From Exiguobacterium antarcticum DSM 14480 (lineage in GTDB: Bacteria; Bacillota; Bacilli; Exiguobacteriales; Exiguobacteriaceae): a stretch of DNA of 64,000 nt. The position numbers and the translations under genes were made by a program. The stretch covers positions 558,001 to 622,000 of the forward strand of contig NZ_JMKS01000005.1 in NCBI RefSeq assembly GCF_000685865.1, given 5' to 3'. This document shows, one piece after another, positions 1-7,119 of this stretch; within the stretch, counting starts at the first letter, position 1, and each line of letters begins with the position of its first letter. The notes under the pieces were generated by a model, which saw nothing but the letters and a program-made list of their open reading frames with translations, was not told the DNA's origin and did not search any database.

Positions 1-569
1 ATGACATGTGTCGTGACGAGTACCGTTACACCGGACTGGCGCAGTTGTTCAAACTCATGCCAAAATGTTTTCTTAAGCGCGGGATCAATCCCGACCGTCG
101 GTTCATCGAGCAACAGAAGACTCGGTTCGTGGATCAAGGCGATGGCCAGACTGAGCCGCCGTTTCATTCCACCGGAAAATTGATGGATCGGACGATCGGC
201 ATCTTTCTTCAAATCGACGAATTCAAGGACGGTTTCGATGCGCGCTCGAAGACGTGCTTTTTTTAAACCGTATAGTTTTCCGAAATACCGCAGATTTCCG
301 CGCGCCGTTAAGTCTTCGTAAAGCGCATCCGACTGCGCCATGTAGCCGATGTTCTCCGCTTGGGCGAGCGAGGGTTGTTTTGTGCCGAGAACCATGATCG
401 TTCCGGTCGTTGGTTGTTGCAGACCAATTAACGACTTAATTAAAGTCGTTTTTCCGGAACCACTCGGACCAATTAAACCGACAATTTCACCTTGACCAAT
501 CGAAAACTGGACATCGCTCAAGACCGTGCGTTTCCCGAACGTTTGGGAGTAATGGGTTACGTCAATCAT
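1..569 (-). CDS. ABC transporter ATP-binding protein, C-terminus outside window
   Basis: Reads leftwards from an ATG at 569 and runs off the window edge, so only about 189 N-terminal residues are visible. Walker A GPSGSGKT lies at residues 34-41, an ABC signature FSGGMKRR near 131-138, and Walker B LLLLDEP near 151-157, followed by TVGIDP and the start of the switch region (VTTHV). This order and the GMKRR signature are typical of ATPases paired with ABC-2 type export permeases (drug, antibiotic or NatA-like), which would power transport at the inner face of the membrane. The partner permease would be expected further left, outside the window. It follows the half-size MFS gene by 15 bp and is probably the distal visible gene of the minus-strand operon. 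Family is secure; substrate is unknown. Confidence 0.9.
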   Translation of the reverse strand, partial: MIDVTHYSQTFGKRTVLSDVQFSIGQGEIVGLIGPSGSGKTTLIKSLIGLQQPTTGTIMVLGTKQPSLAQAENIGYMAQSDALYEDLTARGNLRYFGKLYGLKKARLRARIETVLEFVDLKKDADRPIHQFSGGMKRRLSLAIALIHEPSLLLLDEPTVGIDPALKKTFWHEFEQLRQSGVTVLVTTHV

Positions 570-584
570 ACGATCACATCCCTT

Positions 585-1184
585 CTACTTCTTTATACCC
601 GCTTCGACACCCGATGATGAATCTTCCGCATGTTTTTTTCCTGAACGTGGACGGTCCCACAGTAAACGCACCGTTACATAAAAATAGACGGCAGAGATGA
701 TGTAAAACAGACTGCCGATCGTTAAAAAATCAATCAGATAACCGGCAGCGATGATTCCAAGTGCCGACCATAAGGATGTCTTGAAATGATAGCGTCCGAT
801 TGTCCGGCCAATCGTCGTCAAGGCAAGTTCCTGCCGGGCCAGGATTGTTTTTTCCGTGTTCTTTTGCAACGCACCAAGTATCCCCATGATGATTTGAATC
901 AGGTAGACGTGGCTGATGGACGTCACAATCGGTACGCACAATAAAACCAGTGCCATGCCAAACGTGTGGGTGACAAGCAACGACCGGTCGCCGAACCAGT
1001 CACTCAGACGACCGATTCCGAGGTAAGCGAACGCTGAAGTCAGCGTGAAGAGACCGTAGGCCAGACCAAACTGAGCATAGGAATCGCCAATTTGCCGGAC
1101 AAGCAATAAATAAAACGGAAAAATGATACTGCTGCTCATTAAAATCATGCTTTGAATACGAACAAAAAGTGAATAGTTCATCAT
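585..1184 (-). CDS. Half-size MFS-type membrane protein (six predicted TM segments)
   Basis: A 199-residue hydrophobic protein that resembles only the N-terminal half of a major facilitator superfamily transporter. About six membrane segments can be placed (roughly residues 8-30, 40-60, 68-88, 92-112, 134-152 and 155-175). The loop after the second has GRLSDWFGDR, the MFS motif A. A normal MFS protein has twelve segments and about 400 residues, so this is either a half-transporter that dimerises, a truncated gene, or a specialised membrane protein. The tail after about residue 178 is polar. An AAGGAG ribosome site overlaps the stop of the upstream FAD oxidoreductase gene, and two adjacent ATG codons follow (1184 or 1181). 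Tight spacing to both neighbours indicates co-transcription. Substrate unknown. Confidence 0.75.
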   Translation of the reverse strand: MMNYSLFVRIQSMILMSSSIIFPFYLLLVRQIGDSYAQFGLAYGLFTLTSAFAYLGIGRLSDWFGDRSLLVTHTFGMALVLLCVPIVTSISHVYLIQIIMGILGALQKNTEKTILARQELALTTIGRTIGRYHFKTSLWSALGIIAAGYLIDFLTIGSLFYIISAVYFYVTVRLLWDRPRSGKKHAEDSSSGVEAGIKK

Positions 1185-1191
1185 CGTCTCC

Positions 1192-2619
1192 TTACTTAAA
1201 ATAGTCGAGATAAAATTGATTCATGAAAAGTCCATCGGGATCCTGCTGTTGTTTGGCTTCTTTGAAAGAAGCAGCATTCGGATACGCGTCATGGAACTGC
1301 TTGCGTGTTGCGAACGGATAGTACGGCAGGTAGTAACTGCCCTGATGTGCGAGTGTCGCATCAATCAACTTTTGGACAATCCGTTTCGTTTCGTTGATCG
1401 ATACCGGATCCGTTTCCGTATTGATCAGCCAGACGAGGGCAAACATATCCTGTTTCGCATAGGACAAGGCAGCTGTTTCATCCTGCTCGACATACCGGAT
1501 CGTGATATTCAAGACATTCAGTTCCTCGGCTGTCAAAATCGACCGCAATTGATCGATGTACGAGACAAACGAATCAACCGGCACGAAGTATTCCTGGAGT
1601 AATTCGGTTCGACCCGGACTCGTATATTCCATAAACGCACTGTCGGAACGCATGACATTGTTACGGGATTCGAACGTTCCACTCTGCTTCAGGAAATACG
1701 ATTTCTGAAATGACCAAAGCTGATTTTTTCCGAAGTCGCTGTACCGGGAGATGCCGAGTAATGCTTTCGGCAAAGCGATGATGGTTTCTTGCTTGAGCGG
1801 TTCCTCTTCAATCGGAGTTGTCCGCTCTGTTTTACGATAGTTCGTGACATACATGTCTTTGAAAAATCCGTCCGGCGCGACAGAAATACGTCCGATGTGC
1901 ATACGGACGTCATCGTCACCGAGGACATGTTGCCGGAAATAAGCCGGATAATCCTGATAATTCAAGGCAACAGTTTGCTCGGCGTACCATTCATCGTTTG
2001 TCAGTTTCAAAGTAACGTCCAAAATGATACCGAAGAGACCATATCCGCCGGGGACCAGGCGGAATAAATCCGCATGTTCCGTCCGGCTGACGTTGACGAC
2101 GGAACCGTCCGCTTGCAACAGTCGAAACGAATCGACCGTATCAAGCAGGGAACCGTAACGGATATCCCGGCCGTGGACATTGACGCTGAGTGCGCCGCCG
2201 ACTGTAAAGATATTCTGCGACTGCATGACTTGAATTGCCAGACCGTCCGGCTGAATCCGGTCTTGAATTTCACCCCAGGTGGCGCCGCTTTGGACGGTAA
2301 TCCGTTTCGTTCTGGGAGTATAGTCTAGAATCTGATCGTACTTGGTCATATCAAGGACTGTCGTGTCCGGCAGATATGTCTGCCCGCCTTGACTGTGTTG
2401 CATACCGGCAATCGACACCGTCTCCTGGCGTTGTTTTGCTTGCTCAATCCAGGACTTCAGGTCATCCGTCGAAGTTGCCGACCGAATCTGTTTGACACGG
2501 GTCGGGAGTAATTTCGACTGGTCGGAACTGGTCAGGACCGGATGTTGATAGGCCCAAAGTGAAAAACTAAAAACCGTCATATAAACTACCATGACGGTAC
2601 CAACAGCTATTCGTTTCAT
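1192..2619 (-). CDS. FAD-binding oxidoreductase (FAD_binding_4 / GlcD-like)
   Basis: A 475-residue protein with an N-terminal membrane anchor or signal segment (about residues 5-23), so it probably works at or outside the membrane. The next 200 residues form a PCMH-type FAD-binding domain: SIAGMQHSQGGQ, VQSGATWGEI, FTVGGALSVNVHGRD and PGGYGLFGI are recognisable in order. The rest is a substrate-binding half like sugar-lactone or glycolate-type oxidases; the substrate cannot be named. The start codon ATGA at 2619 directly abuts the right edge of the IscB element. No Shine-Dalgarno lies within 15 bases upstream. The only good candidates are an AGGAGG across a terminal hairpin (2675-2680), or the ancestral one now about 1.5 kb away at the end of the permease gene. 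The mfs and ABC ATPase genes follow closely, so all three were probably in the permease operon before the insertion. Confidence 0.85.
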   Translation of the reverse strand: MKRIAVGTVMVVYMTVFSFSLWAYQHPVLTSSDQSKLLPTRVKQIRSATSTDDLKSWIEQAKQRQETVSIAGMQHSQGGQTYLPDTTVLDMTKYDQILDYTPRTKRITVQSGATWGEIQDRIQPDGLAIQVMQSQNIFTVGGALSVNVHGRDIRYGSLLDTVDSFRLLQADGSVVNVSRTEHADLFRLVPGGYGLFGIILDVTLKLTNDEWYAEQTVALNYQDYPAYFRQHVLGDDDVRMHIGRISVAPDGFFKDMYVTNYRKTERTTPIEEEPLKQETIIALPKALLGISRYSDFGKNQLWSFQKSYFLKQSGTFESRNNVMRSDSAFMEYTSPGRTELLQEYFVPVDSFVSYIDQLRSILTAEELNVLNITIRYVEQDETAALSYAKQDMFALVWLINTETDPVSINETKRIVQKLIDATLAHQGSYYLPYYPFATRKQFHDAYPNAASFKEAKQQQDPDGLFMNQFYLDYFK

Positions 2620-2627
2620 TGTTTATA

Positions 2628-2680
2628 GGTCGGCGGAGACCTGTGACTTCAGTCATGTGAGGAGCCGACCTCCACCTCCT
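2628..2680 (-). repeat. Right-end hairpin of the IscB element with preceding AGGAGG
   Basis: On the minus strand, GGTCGGC (2670-2664) pairs perfectly with GCCGACC (2634-2628). Inside it a second stem TGACT/AGTCA forms around 2643-2654. This is the subterminal imperfect hairpin expected at the end of an IS605-type element. Immediately before it is AGGAGGTGGA (2680-2671). Only eight bases (2627-2620) separate the hairpin from the start codon of the FAD oxidoreductase gene. If the hairpin forms in the mRNA it would bring this Shine-Dalgarno-like sequence to about 12 nt from the ATG. Confidence 0.65.
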
Positions 2681-2726
2681 TCTAGTTGGATGTCGACGAG
2701 CCATGTCGTCGCTCTTTCAAGTAGTG

Positions 2727-3908
2727 TCAGTTTCTTATGGAAGCGGATTTATGAACACGGACTCCTTGTAGCGTCCTAAGATCGAAATAGCCGGTCTTAC
2801 GTCTTCCGAAAACGAAACACGTCTGTCCCTCGTAGTGTACCTTGTCGAACAGTTGATAACCGTGGACAAAACGCTCCGCTTTGTTCGCCTTTCTCTTACC
2901 CTTTTTACCGATGGTCATCTTATGCAGTTGACGGTTGTTCGCGCGTACCTGTCGGAAAAGATACGACACCTTCGGTTCTTCCGGTAATGGATTCCCGCTG
3001 ATGCAACGTGCGTCGACAGCATGACGCTTCTCGAGTCCATTTTGAATGCGTATGTTCTTCGTGAGGAAGCCATAGGTCAGTTTGACGTAAGGATACGTTT
3101 CTTTGACAGCATTGTAGATGAACCAACGCATGACTGTCATCTGCGAGGCATCACGGAAAGAACGTGATTTACGTTGGAAAAGATGCTCCAGTTTTTCCTT
3201 GTGAATCTTCTTGTGGCACGTCTCACAGAGTGTGAGGAGATTATCTGGTGCATCCCCACCAGTGCGACGGCTTTCGATATGATGGACGTTCAAGATCTTG
3301 TCCTTCGATTTTCCTTTGCAGTGCTGACAGATGTGCTTGTCTCGGAAGAAGACATATTCCCGGACGTTCCAAAAACCGAGTTGGTCTCCCTTCTGATACA
3401 GATCACCCGATATGTCAGGACTCTTGATCTTTTGGATGTCGAACTGAGCGACTTCAATCGTTAGATGTTTGATCGGCAACAGACGATGAATCATCCGGAT
3501 GAGTTTCAGATGGGCATCGACTTTATGCTGAACGGATGGCGCAAGCCACCCTTTGGGTTTCTTACGATTAAGAAAACGCGCTTGACGGTAACGTGTCTTC
3601 CGGCTTCTTCTTGCGCTTCGCATGGCACGTCGTGTCGCCAATAGGTCTTGGATGTCGGTACGCAGTTGTACTTCTCCTTCGAGCAATACCTTAGTGGATG
3701 TTGTCGCTGAGAAACCGATATGTTTCGTTCCGGCATCAACGCCCAGTGAAATTTCTTGCTTATATCCACTTGATCCGAACAATAGCTGAATGGTGAATGG
3801 AGTTTGTTTGACCAACTTCGCTTTGCTATTGTGTAATAATTTTCGTGCTTTACTTGGTTTGCATGGCATCAATGGTTCACCATGATGGTTTAGTACGAAA
3901 ACGAACAT
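2727..3908 (-). CDS. iscB: RNA-guided endonuclease IscB (HNH-RuvC, OMEGA nuclease)
   Basis: IscB proteins are RNA-guided DNA nucleases of IS605-like elements and the presumed ancestors of Cas9. Every expected part is visible (numbers count from ATG 3908): N-terminal PLMP domain (PLMPCKPSKARKLL, residues 12-25); RuvC-I LGVDAGTKHIGFS with D58; arginine-rich bridge helix about 92-115; RuvC-II LTIEVAQFD with E152; HNH domain about 190-236 with H209/H210 and a CxxC...CxxC pair (C194, C197, C228, C231); RuvC-III KRHAVDA with H296 and D299; and a C-terminal TAM-interaction-like region. At 393 residues it is ordinary for IscB. Nothing catalytic is missing, so it is probably active. AGGAGG at 3916-3921 precedes either a GTG at 3911 or the ATG at 3908; the ATG matches the family start. 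The HNH insert and PLMP domain exclude TnpB. No cas genes or CRISPR array are present, which excludes Cas9. Confidence 0.93.
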   Translation of the reverse strand: MFVFVLNHHGEPLMPCKPSKARKLLHNSKAKLVKQTPFTIQLLFGSSGYKQEISLGVDAGTKHIGFSATTSTKVLLEGEVQLRTDIQDLLATRRAMRSARRSRKTRYRQARFLNRKKPKGWLAPSVQHKVDAHLKLIRMIHRLLPIKHLTIEVAQFDIQKIKSPDISGDLYQKGDQLGFWNVREYVFFRDKHICQHCKGKSKDKILNVHHIESRRTGGDAPDNLLTLCETCHKKIHKEKLEHLFQRKSRSFRDASQMTVMRWFIYNAVKETYPYVKLTYGFLTKNIRIQNGLEKRHAVDARCISGNPLPEEPKVSYLFRQVRANNRQLHKMTIGKKGKRKANKAERFVHGYQLFDKVHYEGQTCFVFGRRKTGYFDLRTLQGVRVHKSASIRN

Positions 3909-3924
3909 CACGTTTTCCTCCTAC

Positions 3925-4140
3925 GAGTTTATTGTTCTTCGTCAATGTTGGAAGGGCTTTTTCCATCTGCAACACCGTCCCGACCCAACAGGACTTTTAA
4001 TTACAGACGACAGAGCAAACGGCTAGAACGGGCACCGAGAGGTGTCATGACCCAACCAACGGAGTTCGTGAGAACTGAGACTAGTCATTTTCAGGCTTTC
4101 ACAAGCCCGTCACTTTAGTGATGGGTAATTGACACATCCT
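3925..4140 (-). ncRNA. HEARO / omega RNA upstream of iscB
   Basis: The 230-bp gap 5' of iscB is not coding, and on the minus strand it has the sequence and hairpin order of HEARO RNAs, the guide RNAs of IscB. Reading 5' to 3': GTGTCAATTACCC (4137-4125); the hairpin CCCATCACT...AGTGACGGG (4127-4107); GGCTT/AAGCC (4107-4094); AGTTC...GAACT (4075-4062); ACACC/GGTGC (4044-4032); and GTCC...GGGAC (3993-3978). The scaffold ends shortly before the iscB ribosome site. By analogy with characterised IscB systems the guide is the roughly 16 nt directly 5' of the scaffold. Here that would be read from the flank at about 4131-4156, covering the end of the permease gene. Ends are approximate. Confidence 0.8.
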
Positions 4141-4141
4141 C

Positions 4142-5161
4142 CTAGGATTTGATTGAAATGTCGACCGGATCAAATGGGTGAGACAAATGGGCTGTCGCGG
4201 CTTCCGCTTCAGCGAGGGATGGAGTTGAACTACTTATTTGTTGGCGGCGCAAGCGGTAAGCACGCTCGAGGCGGCTGGTCAGTAAGTTGGCAAAGAACAC
4301 GAGCAAAGCCAAAGCGATTGCCGGAACTAAAAACAGATGGTTGATCCAGGAGACAGCAGTGAACTGAAAGAAATAATAACCGAACTGGGAAGCCCATTCA
4401 AAAATCGTTGGGGCAGCATTGCCTTCAAACAAGACAAGTGTTCCACCGAAAAATAAGCCGAACAACGAGAGGTGGATTAAGACCATCAATGTCTGGACAA
4501 ACTGTTGCATGAAGACAATCGTCAAGGTCGGCAACAGGTGCGGCCAAATATGTATCCGGAATTGATAGTCCGGACGCCCACCGAGTGTTCGGGCGACAAG
4601 CATGAACTCTTGAGCGAGCAGTTGCCGGGTTTCACCGATGAAATACAGAACGAGAGCCGGTAAACCGAGTAACGTCAAGACACTGATTTCAAGGAAGACA
4701 CGGGAGAGCGTAGACGGAATCTGTGCAGGATCGATGAACTGGAAAGCCGGTAACAGAACAAATAACGCAATCAGCGAAATCGGGATGATCAAGAAACCGT
4801 CTAACAGAAGTCGTAATACCGTATACAGCCGTTTCTTCCGAAAAGCGAGCGGAATGCCAATCAGCAGCGCGAGAGCGATTCGGGCAAAGGCGATGCTGAC
4901 GCAAATACCGATCGTCCACTTGGCACCTTCAATCATCACTTGAAACAAATCATTCCCGGAACGATCCGTCCCGAGCCACCGCTCCGCAGACGGTTCAAGC
5001 GGCGAGGTGGCGATAAATGTTCCATCCTTCGAATAGAGGTTCTGAATTTGATCGACCTGTCCATCACGAAATACAGAATTGGCAAAACTGAGTATCAGTA
5101 AGGTCCCGAAGAACAGCAGACACATCCAAAAGACGGGGTCACGCAATAAAACACGTCTCAT
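4142..5161 (-). CDS. DppC/OppC-type ABC transporter permease
   Basis: Inner-membrane subunit of a peptide/nickel-type ABC importer, about 339 residues. It opens with one membrane segment, then a large external loop containing ERWLGTDRSGNDLFQ, a block seen in nearly all DppC/OppC proteins. Further segments and an EAA-like loop (EFMLVARTLGG, followed by WPHLLPTL) precede the last two helices. The start is taken at 5161, where ATG overlaps the stop of the upstream permease gene (ATGA) after GGAAAGGAGA; a longer frame to 5194 has no ribosome site. Its TAG stop (4144-4142) is embedded in CCTAGGAGG. The AGGAGG there was probably the ribosome site of the FAD oxidoreductase gene before the IscB element arrived. 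No solute-binding protein or Dpp-type ATPase is nearby. Confidence 0.85.
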   Translation of the reverse strand: MRRVLLRDPVFWMCLLFFGTLLILSFANSVFRDGQVDQIQNLYSKDGTFIATSPLEPSAERWLGTDRSGNDLFQVMIEGAKWTIGICVSIAFARIALALLIGIPLAFRKKRLYTVLRLLLDGFLIIPISLIALFVLLPAFQFIDPAQIPSTLSRVFLEISVLTLLGLPALVLYFIGETRQLLAQEFMLVARTLGGRPDYQFRIHIWPHLLPTLTIVFMQQFVQTLMVLIHLSLFGLFFGGTLVLFEGNAAPTIFEWASQFGYYFFQFTAVSWINHLFLVPAIALALLVFFANLLTSRLERAYRLRRQQISSSTPSLAEAEAATAHLSHPFDPVDISIKS

Positions 5162-6024
5162 GAAATCTCTCCTTTCCACGAGCGGGGGATACAAAGTTCT
5201 GCCACTGTATCCAAAATGAAAAAGGGTACATATATGAGGAGCAACAAGACGAGTAATACCGAAAAATCTTGATTGATCAAGATAAAACGGAACAGTCCCT
5301 GAACGTTAAAAGCATATTCGATGACGACCAGGCTCGACATAATCGTAATGGTGTTGGTCCGGAAAAACAGATAAAACCGATAAAACAGATTGGGCATCAA
5401 TTGTTGCCAAAATAGTCGGGACGAGTGGATGCCTTTAGCACGGGCCAACTCCAGGTAGCTTGCGCTCTGTTCTTCCTGAATCCGACCGGTCAGCCACTTG
5501 ATGAAGAAAAAGACGGTCGTCAATGATAAGGTCAAAATCGGCAGGAAACGGATCGAGTCTGCGAATCCGCCGGCAATTTCAATTTTATTAAATCCGGTCG
5601 TCTTAAATAAAAAAACGATGATGGACTGGGAAACAATGATCCAAAATAAATCGGGAATCATTTCAAGGAGCCGGGCGGATTGTGTCAGGATGGATCGGGT
5701 TTTGGACCCGGTCCGGTAAAACAAAAAGGCATAAAGCAACGCCACGACCGATGAACAGATCAGCGCACTGGTGAAGATGACGAGCGTTTCCTGAATGAAC
5801 GGCTGGAGATCAGGCATCAGCGGTCTTTTTTCGGAAGCGGTGACATTGTAATATGTCAACGGGGCGGAAGTCGTCAACAGACCGAGCTGTTGTTGGACCA
5901 TTTTGAAATAGCCCGGAAAATCCGGTCGCATCTGAACGATTAAACCCGGCAGAGCACTGATACCGACTAAAACAAGAAAAGCAAATACAAGTTGAATGGT
6001 TTTACGAATGATAAACGACGACAT
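5158..6024 (-). CDS. DppB-type ABC transporter permease
   Basis: Second membrane subunit of the same importer-like pair, 288 residues. The first membrane helix is at about 8-28, followed by an external region and four or five further helices. The cytoplasmic EAA loop, which contacts the ATPase, reads YLELARAKGIHSSRLFW. A GTTCCTCCTAC complement gives a clear ribosome site for the ATG at 6024. It overlaps the next permease by four bases, so the two are translationally coupled, and it follows the DUF58 gene by 23 bp. The pair lacks the usual binding protein and ATPases, and lies behind moxR-DUF58. It could use a distant ATPase or have taken on another envelope role. Confidence 0.83.
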   Translation of the reverse strand: MSSFIIRKTIQLVFAFLVLVGISALPGLIVQMRPDFPGYFKMVQQQLGLLTTSAPLTYYNVTASEKRPLMPDLQPFIQETLVIFTSALICSSVVALLYAFLFYRTGSKTRSILTQSARLLEMIPDLFWIIVSQSIIVFLFKTTGFNKIEIAGGFADSIRFLPILTLSLTTVFFFIKWLTGRIQEEQSASYLELARAKGIHSSRLFWQQLMPNLFYRFYLFFRTNTITIMSSLVVIEYAFNVQGLFRFILINQDFSVLLVLLLLIYVPFFILDTVAELCIPRSWKGEIS

Positions 6025-6047
6025 GTTGTTCCTCCTACACTAGCAGT

Positions 6048-7115
6048 TTAACCGATAGCCTGAATGAGATCATTGCCAATTTGAATCAATTGACTGTTGC
6101 GGTGTTTCCGGCGTGTGACATACCGCTCGAATTGTCCGGTCGGAATATAGGTATCCCGCGTCGACAGTGTCGAAAGCGTCAACAGGATTTGTTTCAGTTG
6201 AGGCTGCCCTTCCTGAAGCTTCAAATGGGACATCCGGTTGTTTACGTCGAGATGGTTTAAAAACAATTCAACTTTACAGCCTTCTTTAATCAGCTCACTT
6301 GCGAGAAATGCTGTCTGATCAATGAACGTCTCAAAGTTCGTATGCAGTCCGTAACCGCTTGGTCCGGACAGATTCAAGGCGAGCGTGAACGTATCCTGAT
6401 TGCTCGTCTCAAAGACCTTGGCCTGCAACCGGCCGGTTTTCGCTGTCGCATACCAATCAATTTCCTTGGATGGTTCTGACGTATACGGTTTAGCGCCCAG
6501 TTGAACCAGTTTGTTTTTCAGCGGTGAGTAGCGATCCGCGCGGTCCCCGATCCGCAGACGGTTTAACAGGAGCGGTGTCGCCTGTGCCGTCAACGAAGGA
6601 AGGACCGTAAATTGAGGAAAGTCATCAAAGGTAAATAGATAGACTCCCATCCGCCAAGGCAGCCGGATCGTTAAGATCAGTTCGTCAAAATGGGCCGGTC
6701 CACGCCGCATCACCTGAATCGGAATCTCGAGTTGTTCGTCCGATTCAATGACCGCGTGATAGGTGTGCGGGTGAAGCGGATCCATTTCGGGAAAGATCAG
6801 ACCATCTTCCGTATGCAGCCGAAGTGTGGTTTTTAAACCTAGCTTTTGCAGGGCTTCGAGACCAAAGAGTTGTAAGCGTAATGAGGTGGATTCCTGATTA
6901 AACATCAACGGTTCGTAATGTTTCCACTCTAAGGCAATGTCCCGCCTTAATTGTTTTTCGGTCTGACCGACGACATAGTGAATGGTCCCAAGGGTGGCAA
7001 ACAAAAAACCGAGCAACGATAGTCCCGGGATGAATAAGAAGACGAACGTCAAAATGATATAGACGGAAAAGAGCCGGCGCTCGAGCCAAAAGGGAACCGA
7101 ACGTTCGATGTGCAT
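6048..7115 (-). CDS. DUF58 domain protein (MoxR partner)
   Basis: 355 residues with two close membrane segments near the N-terminus (about residues 20-50) and a cytoplasmic or extracytoplasmic body. The conserved DUF58 block is visible around SKEIDWYATAKTGRLQAKVF, followed by a von Willebrand-like stretch (FTLALNLSG). DUF58 proteins nearly always travel with MoxR AAA+ ATPases and are thought to be their substrates or adaptors; no enzymatic activity is established. The start at 7115 (ATG after GGGGTGATGTC) is preferred over a longer frame to 7202 that would overlap moxR deeply without a ribosome site. The moxR stop is only four bases upstream, so the genes are coupled. Confidence 0.85.
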   Translation of the reverse strand: MHIERSVPFWLERRLFSVYIILTFVFLFIPGLSLLGFLFATLGTIHYVVGQTEKQLRRDIALEWKHYEPLMFNQESTSLRLQLFGLEALQKLGLKTTLRLHTEDGLIFPEMDPLHPHTYHAVIESDEQLEIPIQVMRRGPAHFDELILTIRLPWRMGVYLFTFDDFPQFTVLPSLTAQATPLLLNRLRIGDRADRYSPLKNKLVQLGAKPYTSEPSKEIDWYATAKTGRLQAKVFETSNQDTFTLALNLSGPSGYGLHTNFETFIDQTAFLASELIKEGCKVELFLNHLDVNNRMSHLKLQEGQPQLKQILLTLSTLSTRDTYIPTGQFERYVTRRKHRNSQLIQIGNDLIQAIG

Positions 7116-7119
7116 GACA

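Larger units (their letters stand above)
2620..4140 (-). mobile_element. IscB (IS605-like, HEARO) non-autonomous element
   Basis: About 1.5 kb inserted between a Dpp-type permease gene and an FAD oxidoreductase gene, in the same orientation as both. In its own reading direction it has a left end with a hairpin (stem CCCATCACT with one mismatch) typical of IS200/IS605-type ends, a structured RNA region of about 215 nt, an intact iscB gene, and a right-end hairpin at 2628-2670. There is no TnpA Y1 transposase gene, so it would depend on a transposase in trans. The right boundary is placed at 2620 because HEARO elements are reported to integrate immediately before ATGA or GTGA, and ATGA begins at 2619. 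The left boundary is uncertain by about 10 nt (4130-4140). Confidence 0.8.

Noticed and set aside
2727-3908. Could the nuclease be Cas9 or TnpB?
   Set aside because: It has a PLMP N-terminus and HNH inserted in RuvC (excluding TnpB) but is only 393 residues, lacks a REC lobe, and no cas1, cas2 or repeat-spacer array is present (excluding Cas9).
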